DNA from: Brevipalpus yothersi
Lineage: Eukaryota > Arthropoda > Arachnida > Trombidiformes > Tenuipalpidae
Length of the DNA: 36,764 bases
Assembly (NCBI GenBank): GCA_003956705.1
Contig: QZCP01000193.1
Location: forward strand, 9,455-46,218
Direction: 5' to 3'
Part shown: positions 19,510-32,488 of the stretch, piece after piece
Position numbering within the stretch: the first letter of the stretch is position 1
Layout of the letters: the number at the start of each line of letters is the position of its first letter
Position numbers and translations under genes: made by a program
The notes under the pieces: generated by a model
Databases searched by the model: none
What the model was told of the DNA's origin: nothing
The model's input: the letters and a program-made list of their open reading frames with translations, nothing else

Positions 19510-20869
19510 GTTGCAATCAGAAACTATCCTTCTTATTTAGCGTGCTAATCTTGGCACATTCAGGTAAAAAAGATGAAGAGCAAAGTGAAGTCACTGTGAA
19601 AGTGTATGTGTAAGTGGTTGTGTGTGTATATATGAATTTGATTGCTCTGCTTATCAGCATATCATTTGAATAAAGCATCAAGTGCATCAAAATACGTGAT
19701 CATCACTTGCCTTTATGTCAACTGGTTAAGAAGATGAGGAGCAAGAGAGAGGCTCATGATCATCATTGGGCATTAAAGATGATACCTGATGATGGTGTAT
19801 GGGGGAGAGAGAGATGAGAATGAGAGATGAGAGAGGTGAAGGTGGAGATGCTGTGGGAATGATGATGATTTTCTCTTTTCACCAGAAAAAAGTAGATATA
19901 ACACTGATGGAGCCGATAATCTGCCATTTTCTGAATATTAAGAGTATCATGATGATAGTAGATACTTTGAGAGAGAAATGCTAATTGTTGTTACAATCAG
20001 TGACAATGATTATTATCGCATTTTGAGGGTATGCACCAGAAATATACATATACATATATATAAATATAAACATATATAAATGCATACAGACAAACTGATT
20101 GCTCGAAAGTGAAAAAAGAAATACCGTTATCCACACAATTGGCCCAAAGGGTATTCGCTTTCGTTTCAATTGGATGTGTGTTTCTGTGTGTGTGTCTGTA
20201 TATCTTTTTGGGCTTCAAGAAAGTGATTTGCATGCACAATTTGTTGATGATTTTGAGCTATTAACACCAGGTAAGTTGTTTACTCCAGCTGCCATCATAT
20301 TAAACTCATTTTTCTTCTCTCTCTCTCTCAATTTGAGAATGATTATTTAAACAAAAATGTGGACGGAAATAACACTTTTCTTAAATCTGTTCGATTAATA
20401 ATGCATTTTTCTTCATCTTACTCTCATTAACCCTTTTGGCAATACATTTATAACAGGTATGTATATGTTGGGCTAATAGATGAGCTGGGAGAAGAAAATA
20501 GCGATTAAAATAAAAATTGTGATGAAATTTGCCTTGATTCTGATTAAAATTTAAAAAGCGAAACACTGATAAGTGGAAGATAATGTCCAAAGATATACAT
20601 AAAATTTGCACTATTTTTGGTCCATATTTTGAACATTTTTAATCAGACCTCAAAGTAGATGATATATTTTTCTCCTACTAACTATCTCAATTCATCCCAT
20701 CAAAATTGTTGAATTCTTTTCTTTTCCATTCTTTTATTTATCATCATTTTTAGCATTTGTTTGTTTATTCACCTTTTATATATTCTTTATTTTGCACCAC
20801 TTTTCTCGCCTGATCATCTTCCCACTCATCAATCCTTTCTTTCCTCATCTTCCTCTTCTTCTTCATCTT

Positions 20870-20873
<4 letters not shown>

Positions 20874-20916
<43 letters not shown>
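20874..20916. repeat. (CT)n microsatellite
   Basis: A 43 bp CT array preceded by a CTT/CAT-rich pyrimidine stretch. Confidence 0.95.
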
Positions 20917-20917
<1 letters not shown>

Positions 20918-22743
20918 ACCTTTCTCTCTATCAGGTTTCAGGTGAAAAAGAATATCTTGGCTTGATGGTGAAATCATCAATTCATTCCTCTCTCTCTTTC
21001 TCTTTCTCTTTGACCACGGACTGGCCGCTAAGAGGGGTCCTAATATGGAACCAGATCATCTAAATGGTCCAGATAATTGGGTTCCATGATTTGGGCAAAA
21101 AAGGTCCCAAAAAAAGTGAGAAGAAAATTTTCGCTCTCTTCTCATTGTGAATCAGCATCCAGAGAGACAAGTAGAAGGAATACTTTTTCCACTCTCTCAC
21201 ACGTACTACTAAGCCCTTTTCATCAAGATCAAAAAGTGACAACTTTAAAAATGTAACCAGGTAAACATATACAAACACACGTATTTTTTCTGATATACAC
21301 GATGTTACAGTGTGTATCAACAGTCACTGTGTGTGTATATCATTTACATCTCTCGGTGAAACATTTTTACTCTTTACAAGTGAACCAGATTCACTTTGAG
21401 CTCAGATTAACAGTACATGTGCCCAAAGTTTCATTTTTCCATCTCTTTTCACTCTTGATGCTCTCCTTTTCCAGCATCCAACATCTCTAACATCATGTAT
21501 CCACCAACTGCGGCCGCGACAGACAGATTGGTATCAACGTGCTAATTTTCGCCACTTGAGTGTCATCAGGCAAACGGGCAAAAGTGAATGAAGAGAGAAA
21601 AGAGGGCCAAAAAAATCTTTCTCTCTCTCTCTTTTCCACTATCTGATGCCTTTTTTCATGGAATTTATATACATACACCAAAATAAGAGCAACTATCCTA
21701 TAAAATGCCCACAGTTCAGCCCTAATATCAACTCATCTATTGAATCGAATGGATAAAGAAAAATAATCTCTCTACTCAAAAGTTTTGAGAATAAATCAGC
21801 TCAAAATATTGGATCTCTTCAGGCTTTATGTAATCGGTAAAAATTTCTTTTTTGCATTCAATTATATATTTTTCTTTTTACCTGAATTCAAGTTGGAATA
21901 AGAAAAAGAATATTTTTCTCAATCGCCAACATGTATCACCTACTTTGCATTATTATTAGCAGAGTATACAGTCACTTCTCTTTTTTGGGGTGCTGATTGA
22001 CCAATCGGTACCTCTTTTCAAGGTCTATAAATGGTCCCATTTGGTCCAAAAAATGATGATTTTAGGGCTCAAGTTGTTTGGGGCAAAGACTTTCATTGAT
22101 CAGATTTGAAATTTGGAATCGTTTCCTGTCAAACTTTGGGAAGGTTCGGCTCGAGATCTTCGCTCGAGATTTCTATTCTCAATCAATAATTAGATCTTGA
22201 TTCTACTGATAACTGTGATTCTCTATTATCATTATTATTATTTCAATATGGATCACAAATGCTTGGAAGTACGGAAAAAACAAGATGCTCACAGCAAATT
22301 ATATATGCAAATGTGAAGGAGTAAGTGGGTACATCCCAGTGAGTATCAGACAGGAAAATCAATCAATTATTACACTATGATGTTCTATTAAATATTGACG
22401 ATGAATCATGTCGCGGGATGATTCATTTTCAATCCTCATGATGATTTTGCTGAAATATGTGTATCATGATGAGGAGCCACTTTTCAGAACTGTTTTCATC
22501 CATGTTCCTCTTTCTGGTCATAACTTTCCAATTTTGCCTTCCGATTGTAACTATTTTTTTTGCTCGACCACATATGCTCAGGTATTATTAACTACACCTC
22601 TTTTCACTTCCATTCACCTTATGATTTTCCGACATTTTCTGGTGATCATCATGAATATACAAAAGTTGTGTAAACTATTTTTTCTCTCCCTTCCATCAAT
22701 CTCATTCATATTGCTCATAATGTGAGAAAGAATGGAAAGAATG

Positions 22744-22746
<3 letters not shown>

Positions 22747-22792
<46 letters not shown>
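22747..22792. repeat. (GA)n microsatellite
   Basis: A pure 46 bp GA array. Confidence 0.96.
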
Positions 22793-22794
<2 letters not shown>

Positions 22795-25214
22795 AGAGCA
22801 TCAGAGAATACTGATTCTGCAAATTTGAATCAAATAATGATGACGATGGAAAGAGATCAGAGATGCATCATTGTTACTCAGATATATAAGTGTCAAAAGT
22901 GTTATCAAGAGAGAAAAAAGGCTCAATTGAGGATAAGAACACTGGATACATGATGATTTTTACATAGTATACAAGCCATGTCTAATTGAATTTAGATCAG
23001 CTTACCTGAGCTACTTCGTCGCTTGATGAGAATCATTTTAAAATAACAAAAACAGTATCACCAATGATTCTTTTAATCATTAACGATTAATCAACATGTA
23101 GATGACAGTTTGATTGGAAATGAGATGAGAGTGGGGAAGAGTATAATTGTTAGTCATGGATGTATTCACAGGTATCGATGAGGTATGATATTCGAGGTAT
23201 GAAAGTTATCCGTGGAAATGTTCACAGAATGGAAACATACACATGCACAATCACTCGAAAAAAACACTGCACTAATTGTTAGGACACTTTCGAAAGTCAA
23301 AGTTTTCGTAACAATACTGAAGCGTGAAAGAGAAAGAAAGCTGAACAGTATTGGAAAAATAACGGTAAAACTTTTCACTACTTTCAAGTTTCCATATCCA
23401 AAGATCAAATGTAACTGGCTAGCTGAGTAACTGGATGAATTGAGTGAGCTGAGAGAGTGAGAAAAAATGAGAGAGAGAGAGAAGAGCTCAGAACGTGGAT
23501 CAACAGAACGATGTTGGCGAAGCGCGATTGTTGCTCTCAGAATATTGAGGTCATTATATCAAAGGATGATAGACATGGAACGATAAAAATCATGGGAAAA
23601 TTTCAAAGATTTCTTCTAGAAACAAGAAAAAACACGGGAAATTAAGGGTTTTTGTAGCCCTTGAGGTGTGGAATGTGAAATAAACTCGAGATCATGGAAT
23701 TAAAACATTAGATTTTTTGGGGTTTTCGACTCAGATTTTCCTCTTTTTTATGGATTTATTCAACAGATTTCACTGAAAAAAAAAATTGGTTCAAAGTTTA
23801 TATTCTATCAGATTGAACTCTTTACAGTCTTATCAGTATTTTAAATGTGATATGCTGTAAAATTTGAGAAAACCATCCAGAAAGTGAGCAAAAAGTTTTC
23901 CCGCCTCTTATTGGCTACCTAAAAGAGCATGCGACTAAAAAATAGGAATGAGTGAATACAATAGATCCAATGGAATGTGGATTTACAGTTCAAAGAGAAA
24001 ATCTTTGGGTATGGTTGATCTGGATTATAGCAAATAGGCTAGAATTCATCCCCACAATTTCAATCCAATATTGAATGCCCAAAAATACTTTTGGCCATGA
24101 AAAAAGGGACAGGGGCTGGAAATTTCTCAAAATTATTCAACTTAGCTATCTGTATAAGTTTTATCCTTGAATGCTCGCAATGTGATCAAAATAACTAAGG
24201 CTAAGAAAATTCTCTTGAATATTCTCAATTTAAAAGGCAAAATTGAGGTAAAGTTATTCGAAAAGTTTTCACGATTTTGCTACCAATTGTTCCCAACAGA
24301 TGTCAGCATAAGACTATTGGTTCTAAAACTTGGCTCAAAAAGCACCAAAAAAGTTCTTGAACATTAAGAAAATCAAGTTGAAAATGTTAATCCATCGATA
24401 TTTGATAAGTTTCAGAGCTCAAAATTGTTCAAAGTTCATAGATTCTGAGTATCTTCCTTGTGAATGTTTGGGATGTAACTCCTAAATTCTTCGATGGTGA
24501 GCTCTTACTAGGAATTACATACACTCAACAGAGTTAGAACGATCCGTGATGGCATAAAATTTGACCAAAATGTGAGGCTTTCCGAGCAGAAGTTGTCCAA
24601 TTTTTCAAAAATAATTAAAGGATTCAATTGAATGTGCTAGACTTAGGAGAGGGTTGGAATTGAAAAATTTCTCCTTTGAAAAAATTCAGATGCATATTTG
24701 AAATCCCGATCCATGAGGTTTTGAAAATTAAAAATTTAGGATTGAGTTTCCTGACCATCACTGCAAAATAGTGGTGTGAAAAATCATTTGAAATCGATTA
24801 AAATACGATGTAAAAATTTTTCCCCCTTTGGTAGTTATTGAAGGAACAAGTGGCAAACAGAAACAAGATGACTTCACCAAATATCAATCATACTGAATTC
24901 ATTCTCTTCTCAAACACCCAATAAACTGAACAAATGTGACAGACTTCCATCAGTTTGCTGTCACTTTGTATCATTCTGTTCGTTGAATATTCTCTTCTAC
25001 AGAATTCTCTTCATGCATCTTCTTCTCTGCATCTTCCCTCCATGTTCACGTTCAGTTCATTCATCGAAGTTTATTCTCGTTCAGGACAAACCCGAAATTG
25101 CCCGGAAAGAAAAATCGATAAAAAGGCGGCAATTCTGGTGGCCATAGTCGATACGTGTACAAGAGCTTCTCTCTTACTTCTCTTCTCAACTCATGACAAT
25201 CGATAAATTATTTG

Positions 25215-25216
<2 letters not shown>

Positions 25217-25273
<57 letters not shown>
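25217..25273. repeat. (TC)n microsatellite upstream of the FN3 gene
   Basis: A 57 bp TC array ending in TTAGAGAG, which could fold back on the CT run. It lies about 770 bp before the FN3 start codon, where a promoter-proximal GAGA-type element would be plausible. That role is inference. Confidence 0.95.
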
Positions 25274-25275
<2 letters not shown>

Positions 25276-26038
25276 GAGAGCTCACTTTATGGGTGAACAT
25301 GCGAGTCTCTCTCTCACTAACTTTATCGCGAGAGCGAATAGATGCTGGATGATCATCAGAATAATGGCAGAGCATCCGAATGCATGAAGATACACTTCCA
25401 GTCTTTCTCTTTCTCTCTCTCTTTCTCTTACTTTTCCTATGCTCACTTCCATAATCCCAATTCTTACAACCAAGTGGTCTTCATGTTGACTCATGTATAC
25501 TTCAGTGGACACCAATAGTGTTAAGAGATGAATGTTCAGATGCGAATGTTCCTCATGGAGCATTCTCTCCTACATTCCGGATCCTGTGATTCACCCGCAT
25601 CTCCAGATACCTCATACCACACACGCGAACATTAATTTGACTCTCTCTCTCTCTCTCTTATTCTTGTCCTCATCAATGTGATCCTCAGCCATCAAAACAA
25701 AAATACATGTACACTGTTTGCCGATGCTCCACACTACCGGAACCATGATTCTCATTCGTGGACTTGAAGCTAGATGAGGGAATACAAGTGACTACGAGAT
25801 GATGATTTGCAATCTCAGCAAAATATTGTGAATTCATTTTGGTCTCTCCTCCACAATCGTCAATCTTTTGTGTGTGTTAATTTAAAGTGATCACCTGATA
25901 ACATCATCATTCTCCGGGAAAAATTTAATGCCATTTGAGCCATTGTTTTAGGCCATTATTTTTGTGACCATTTTTTCTCTCTCTCCCTTCTCATCTTAAT
26001 CTTTTTAATTGTGTGTTTAATGATCTTAAGCCATCAAA

Positions 26039-27233
26039 ATGAGTCAATCAATAAGCTTTTTCGCCTATCCAAGAGGTTTTATCATCTTTTATCTAGTGAC
26101 CATCTTTTCTAGTCTACATTATATAACTTACGGTAAGCGAATATCCATTTTTTTCATTCCCCCCTGTTGGCATGTTTCACATAACCAATATTCGATATCA
26201 AGTCAAACAACAAGATTCCACACATCCGGCAATGAATTTTTTTTCTCCCATCATCTGATATATCCGCTGGAATCCATGATATTTCATTTCGACATTATTG
26301 GCTATATCCTTCCTGTGTATGAAGAGAGAGAGAGAGAGAATGATACAACTCTTTTTCCTAGGGAAAGAGATGAAAAATTGATGGAAAACAGGAAATCTAC
26401 TGAAAAATATAGTATATTTCCTATTGCAATATTCAAGTTCTAGTCGAAATACAGTAGATTGTGGTGAAGTCATTCTACAGTTATGTTCTTTTCTCTATCT
26501 CTTGTCATTTCATCAAATGGGATAGATGATTTCAAAAATTTTCATGACATCAATCCCAGTAATAGCACACCATGTTTACTTTGATGTCTGTTCTGAGGAA
26601 AACAGAATCAACAAGATTCAATTCAACTGGGAACTCAGATGAGCCACTTTATTTGGATGAGGAAGAAGAATATCTTTTCTTTCTCTCATTTTTTTTCGCA
26701 TCTCTTTCCTCATGGAAGATGTCAACAACTTGCGTGTGTCTCAACAGACACACAAAAAGGATTGAGAGTTGAACGAATCTTGTTACTATCAAATTTCCGG
26801 CCTTAATGTCCATGTTACTGGGTTTTGGAAAGGATTCCTGGCTACAAGTGAGATAGATTCTTGACTAGATATAAATTCGAATTCTCATTCATCACCCGAT
26901 TGATTGTTTCTTCCATTCGATAATCTGACTCTCCACATGTCTATTTAGATGCATAATAATCATTAATTCTATGAGTACTCTGAGTACTAGGAAGGGCAAA
27001 TATCCTGAACTTCATGATCGAGTTTGATAGATCAAGTGCTATATTTGGGTTCTCTATTATCTATCTGTTTTTCCATAGACACAGATACTCATTGATTGCA
27101 TCTCTCTATCTCTCTCTCACTTAACATGTATTGCTGATTCATGTACATGGGGGCATGATCTTGTCGGAAACAGACACTCATTGACCATTGTTCTTGGCTA
27201 CTTTATTCATTGGTTTATCAATATCTGTTTTTT

Positions 27234-27294
<61 letters not shown>

Positions 27295-28088
27295 ATCCCT
27301 CTTCCCAAGACAACCCTTGAACTTGATCAGTTCTTCTAACATCGACAATGTGTCTAACATGCAATCCTTTCCTATTTTTTTAATGCTTTTATTGACTAAC
27401 GATCAACTTTAGCTTCAACAGTTCCATTCACAATTGATCGAATCAGATAGCAGTAAAAGGAGAAGATAAAGGGAAAGAGAATAAAATTCTGGTATCGATC
27501 CCTTTTTCCTGTTAATGTTTAAGAATAAGAATCTTTGCGTTTTTTCCAAAAAAGACAGAGAGAAAGTTCTTAATCATTGTTTACCATATATATCGACCAT
27601 GATTGACTATCATTGATCTTACCTCTCTTCTCGATTACCTTTCCTCCCATCATCTGGATGATCAAATGAGAAGAGAGAAGGTTCTGATATATCACCTTTC
27701 AGGGTTTATCTTGTGTTTTTGGAACTATTCAATCTAACTAGACCACCTCATAGAATATCGATCGATTGACTTTACCGATTTTGCTTTTCAATAACAACTC
27801 GCCTTTTGTACTGATTCTATTGTACACTTGTTCTGTTCCATAACCTCTCTATCCATTCAAAATGAATCAAGTGAAATAAGAAATTTTCCTCTCTCCTAAT
27901 GTCTTTACTATTCAATGATTTTCGCAGACATGAGAATATTTATGCTTATGTACTCGGAAAAAGAATGGTTAAGACATTTCCATTCTTCCTCTGGGAAATA
28001 GATATTGAAAGAGAGAATGTTGGAAAGATGGAAATCACACAGACAAAATACTCTCTCTATTCAAGCTTTTCCATTTCTCTATCAACTA

Positions 28089-28157
<69 letters not shown>

Positions 28158-28501
28158 TCCCATTTCGCTTAGTAAACAGAATGACTTCATTGATTCGTTT
28201 ATTGGACTCTCATTTATATTGCTGATGGAAAATATGCACTTCACGTCTCAAATTAAATAAGCTGCTTTGATTCATAATATTCATGTCCTCTGTATCCATA
28301 CTTGTCATACATTTGCCTTCTCTCTCTCCTGTCCTCCTCTCTTCGTCATCTTTCCAATTGAGATGTGTTTCATAAGCCCATGGGTCTGTCTTCTTCTTCC
28401 TCCTCCTCTTCTCAAATATACACACTCTCCTCGACAATAGTCACTTCTATCTAACCTAATTTTCACGATCAGAGAGCTGAAAAGTAGAACAGACAGACAA
28501 T

Positions 28502-28546
<45 letters not shown>

Positions 28547-31500
28547 TGATTGCTGCCATGTGTGAACAAAGCTCAACAAAATCCAAAGATTTTGCTCTCT
28601 TTCTTCCATGAACTTTACTATAAGTGCTGAATCTCAGCTACTTATTCGCTTAAATCGATAATTGGCTTCATATTTGGTGAAGGATTAGATTTTTTTACTT
28701 GTTCTCTTCTTCGAATTTCGTTCTGTTAACCCTAAGGTGTGTACAATAAGTTCCAGGAGAGAATCATCTGTGCAGCGTATTTTCATGTGAACACTTCAGA
28801 ATGTAGAGCTTGATGTTTCAATATTCAAGATAAATTGAGATTTTTTCGTTCAATTTCGCTTGCTAATATTTTCCCTGGAAGGCAAGCTTAAATATTTCCT
28901 CTGGAAGGCGAGTTTAAATATTTCATAGCATCTAGGCAATTTCGATATTGATACATATCACATCATATCATTTCTGTATAAGTGTTTACTGAGCAAGATG
29001 AGAGTTTTTCAGCGATTCAGTGTTCCAATTGCCTCCTCTCTGACAATTGAGTATTCTTTTTGGACGATGATATTACTTTTCGATGATAGTCCTTGACCTG
29101 GTTTCTCTCTCTCTCCCTGACACCTTGAATTATGTATCCAGAACTTTAGCTATTTTGCACTTTTATTATCTACCATCCATGTTATGCTTTTCCTCTCGAG
29201 CATCTTGAACATTAAAGAGCCCTCGAAAATGTTCACAGTTGAAAGTCTTCAAATGTTTTGAAAAATTTTCTCTCCTTCTTCTTCTTATCCTCTCAAAAAG
29301 CTCTCATAACATATTCATGAGCAACTCTTTCATGCAATTTTGATGAAAATCTCAAAAGGCTTTTTGCTTCTTGCCTCTGAAACCTAGATTTGCTCACCCT
29401 TACGAATCGCTTTTGAAGTATTACAGATTAAATTTTCTTAACAATTTCAGCTTTTTACACCATAATCTTGATAGTAAACTACTTTGGCGATCAAGAACTG
29501 CCAAAAACTGTTAGACTTACTGATAAGTTCTCGATATATATTGAGAATTTTTGATGATATCTTGAGAAGTAATTGCTTTTACTCTTCAGAGAGCTCTTTA
29601 GGAAGTCAGCTCACAGTCTAACAGTCTAACATTGGATTAAGGTATTCATTTAATCAGGAGTAATTCGATTTGGATGTAAATTTTCACTCCCAAAATTTTC
29701 GAATTCTATTCCGATTCCGGAGAATTTTCGGGATCTTCAATTCTCTCAAGATTCTGGAATCAAAGCAATCGATTGTGGAAAGCATGCCCTGAAAGTTTAA
29801 TCAATCTGCTTTCTTCAGAGTCAATTACATCTTTTTTCTTTCTCTGTCACTCTGAAGATTTCGAAAGGTTTTTCATTCTACCACCATTCACCATTATCTG
29901 ATCAATAAGATTGATTCAATTGGAAAAAGATTGCTCTTTCGATTCTTTTCGAAACTCAATTTCTGTATCTTTCTGTAATCATGTGTTAATCGAATTTTGC
30001 CTGCAATCACTATCCTTTCTTGATGACATTCTGAGTATCCATGATCAAGAGTGATATCGATTAATCAAGAATTTTCTTGGACTCCAGAATACTGTTGAAT
30101 ACTCCGCGTTTATTCATCACTGTTTTCATTCAATCTAAACTCAGCAATAAGATAGTTCAGTATAGATTGCTAACTTATCGGAATAACTTCGAATTTATAG
30201 AAAGAATAGAATTTTCGACGAAACCAGAGAGTTAAGATCAGAAACAGTATAGTCCTCACACTTTGATAGATAATCTTTAGGATATATTGAAGATGTCAAG
30301 TTCAATATCTGTTGGTCAGTTTTTGCCCTTTTCAGGACCAAAATTGATGGATTCTCAACAGGAATCACACTCAACCGAATACAATTCTTATGCACATTTT
30401 TTTCTCTTTCTCTCTCTTTTTTTCTTCATTCTTCCATAGGTCTAGTAAAACGGCCCCAAACTAGTGACAATAAATTACAATCTATTCCACATAATATTTC
30501 TGTGGTACTCACACAATGGGTTCCACCAGCGATAAGAGTTTCTTGGTCTTTCATTCCTGATCCCGATTTCTCAACCGAGGCAGCTGACACAAAGCATGCC
30601 AAAATGTTCAGAGTAATTTATTTTCCACTAGGATCAAAGTAAGTAGAATCAGTGAGATTTTACCATCGAATACTGTATATCATCCATTCATAATCTGTCA
30701 AATGATTTGGAGCAATCATGGAAAATACCATCTAGAGAGAAATTTTGAGTAAAACTGGGAACCATCAGAGGAATCCGATTTCGGTTTAGATATACGATTG
30801 ATGTATTTCATGATATCTCATGATATTTCGGAAAGATTAAATTCAGAGCTAAATCCTCTGAGGCGTTATACAGGCGCAAAATTCTTAGTATTTGAAAATA
30901 AACAGATCAACAACTTTTGTAGAAGTGTAAGTTTTTCGCGATATAATCTTGATATTTGATTTATTTGTTTTCTCTCTCGATATTTGCGCCACTGTTTTTG
31001 AAGATTTTGAAGAATCTTGCAATTCAAATGCACTAGATATCAGATAGTATAATATTAGATTTGTGTATACTGATCTATAATATTATCTTTACAGAACTCG
31101 ATACGTGCAGGAAGTGCCTATCAATATGCGTAATATAACCATTGAACAATTGGTGCCGAATACTGAATATCAATTATTGATAAATGTAGTATCAGCGAGT
31201 GATCTTATCGGAAATTCAAGCCATTTCATAAGATTTGTAGCACCTGATGGAGGTAAGATAATGATTCGACTAACATTCCAAATGATCATGAATTTAGGTA
31301 TTGCCACATTATTCGACTTGCCAGTATTAACGTTATGTTGTTAATGACATTAAGCCCTCAAGTAGTAAGCATCATTAGCATCAGTTTGCAACACTAATAA
31401 TGTGTAATCAAACTTGATTCAATTGGTCAGCTCTTCTCATAATTTGTGTACCTGTGAATACTCAACTGATAATGAGTGTCACACACACATACAAATTGTT

Positions 31501-32417
31501 CTCTCAACCATTACACATTCATACATAACCAAAGTATTCCCTAGTCCATCTGACACAGTCTCAGATAATAGTTATTGTCAATCCCAAAATTCGGTCTAAT
31601 ATTTTATTGTTTTCATTCTATATACATATATTCTTTCTCTCTCTCTCTCTTTAACATGCACACAATTCAGAACCTCATCGATTTTCTCGAGGTGCCATGA
31701 ATCCATTGCGCATTCGTTTGGATTCAACCGAAGAGTATAATGTATTGCCAGGCGAAGTGTTCATAGTGGTGGTGGTACTGATCGTATGGATGTTGGTAAT
31801 TTTTACGTTCATCAAAAAGTGGGGCAAAATTCGTACCCTGGAGCCAACACGTCTTCGAACTGATCCCGAAAGTATATCATCATTTCAACAGAAAACTCGA
31901 TTCACCTCTATCGGTAATGCCATTCCACAGCTGCACACCAGTGATTCACGCAATAGTGCTGAATTTTGCAATTGTTCATCGCTTACCAATTTCCAGAGAC
32001 CTCGCTTGAATTCAGTTTTTCTCACCTCACCATCACGACGTAGCTCACTACTTCCCGAACAATATGCTATCTCAAGACGCTACAAGAGCGCCGAAGATCT
32101 TAAATCACTGGTTGTCCAAACAATCGCATCTAAGAAGAATCTATGTCCATCACTAGATGTACACAAGTCTTCCTCTTTCCAGCCACCACTTGCACCATAT
32201 CTTGCATCTCCGCTTCATAATGGTATGAGTTCACGATCAATTCCGACTTATTCAGGTTGCCAACGATAGATGATGATAATGAGACAGAGAGATAGAGATA
32301 GGAAGAGAAAAAATTCAGCAAAATATTCCAAACACATATACTCACATAAACACTTTGTTGTCACCTTTTCCCCCAAAATTTCTATCTGATTTGCATGCCT
32401 CTCTGGCTTTCGAATGT

Positions 32418-32488
<71 letters not shown>

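Larger units (their letters stand above)
17984..26038. other. non-coding spacer between the retrotransposon and the FN3 gene
   Basis: About 8 kb without a gene I can support. It holds GA/CT arrays at 19454, 20874, 22747 and 25217, a palindromic TACATGTA tract near 18003-18027, and TACCGTTAT motifs at 18199, 20122 and 23359. Promoter and 5' UTR exons of the FN3 gene should lie in its last part, but I cannot locate the start site. Two weak exon candidates near 20219-20270 and 21475-21530 are discussed elsewhere. Confidence 0.55.
26133..30439 (+). other. intron 1 of the FN3 gene
   Basis: A 4.3 kb intron separating the signal-peptide exon from the FN3 exons (donor GTAAGC, acceptor CTTCCATAG). 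It contains CT arrays at 27238 and 28092, a GA array at 28504, a hairpin at 26734 and a small tandem duplication at 28875. I see no nested gene. Confidence 0.75.

Noticed and set aside
20219..20270. Possible exon ending at a perfect CAG-GTAAGT donor
   Set aside because: The coding frame (ESDLHAQFVDDFELL) is plausible, but the acceptor is poor and no partner exon was found.
22408..22725. 105-codon frame with several hydrophobic stretches
   Set aside because: Composition follows the T-rich local DNA, with no signal peptide or motif and no neighbouring exon.
31105..31344. 79-codon frame taken as a separate small gene
   Set aside because: Its first part is exon 3 of the FN3 gene; beyond the GTAAGA donor at 31253 it is intron read-through.
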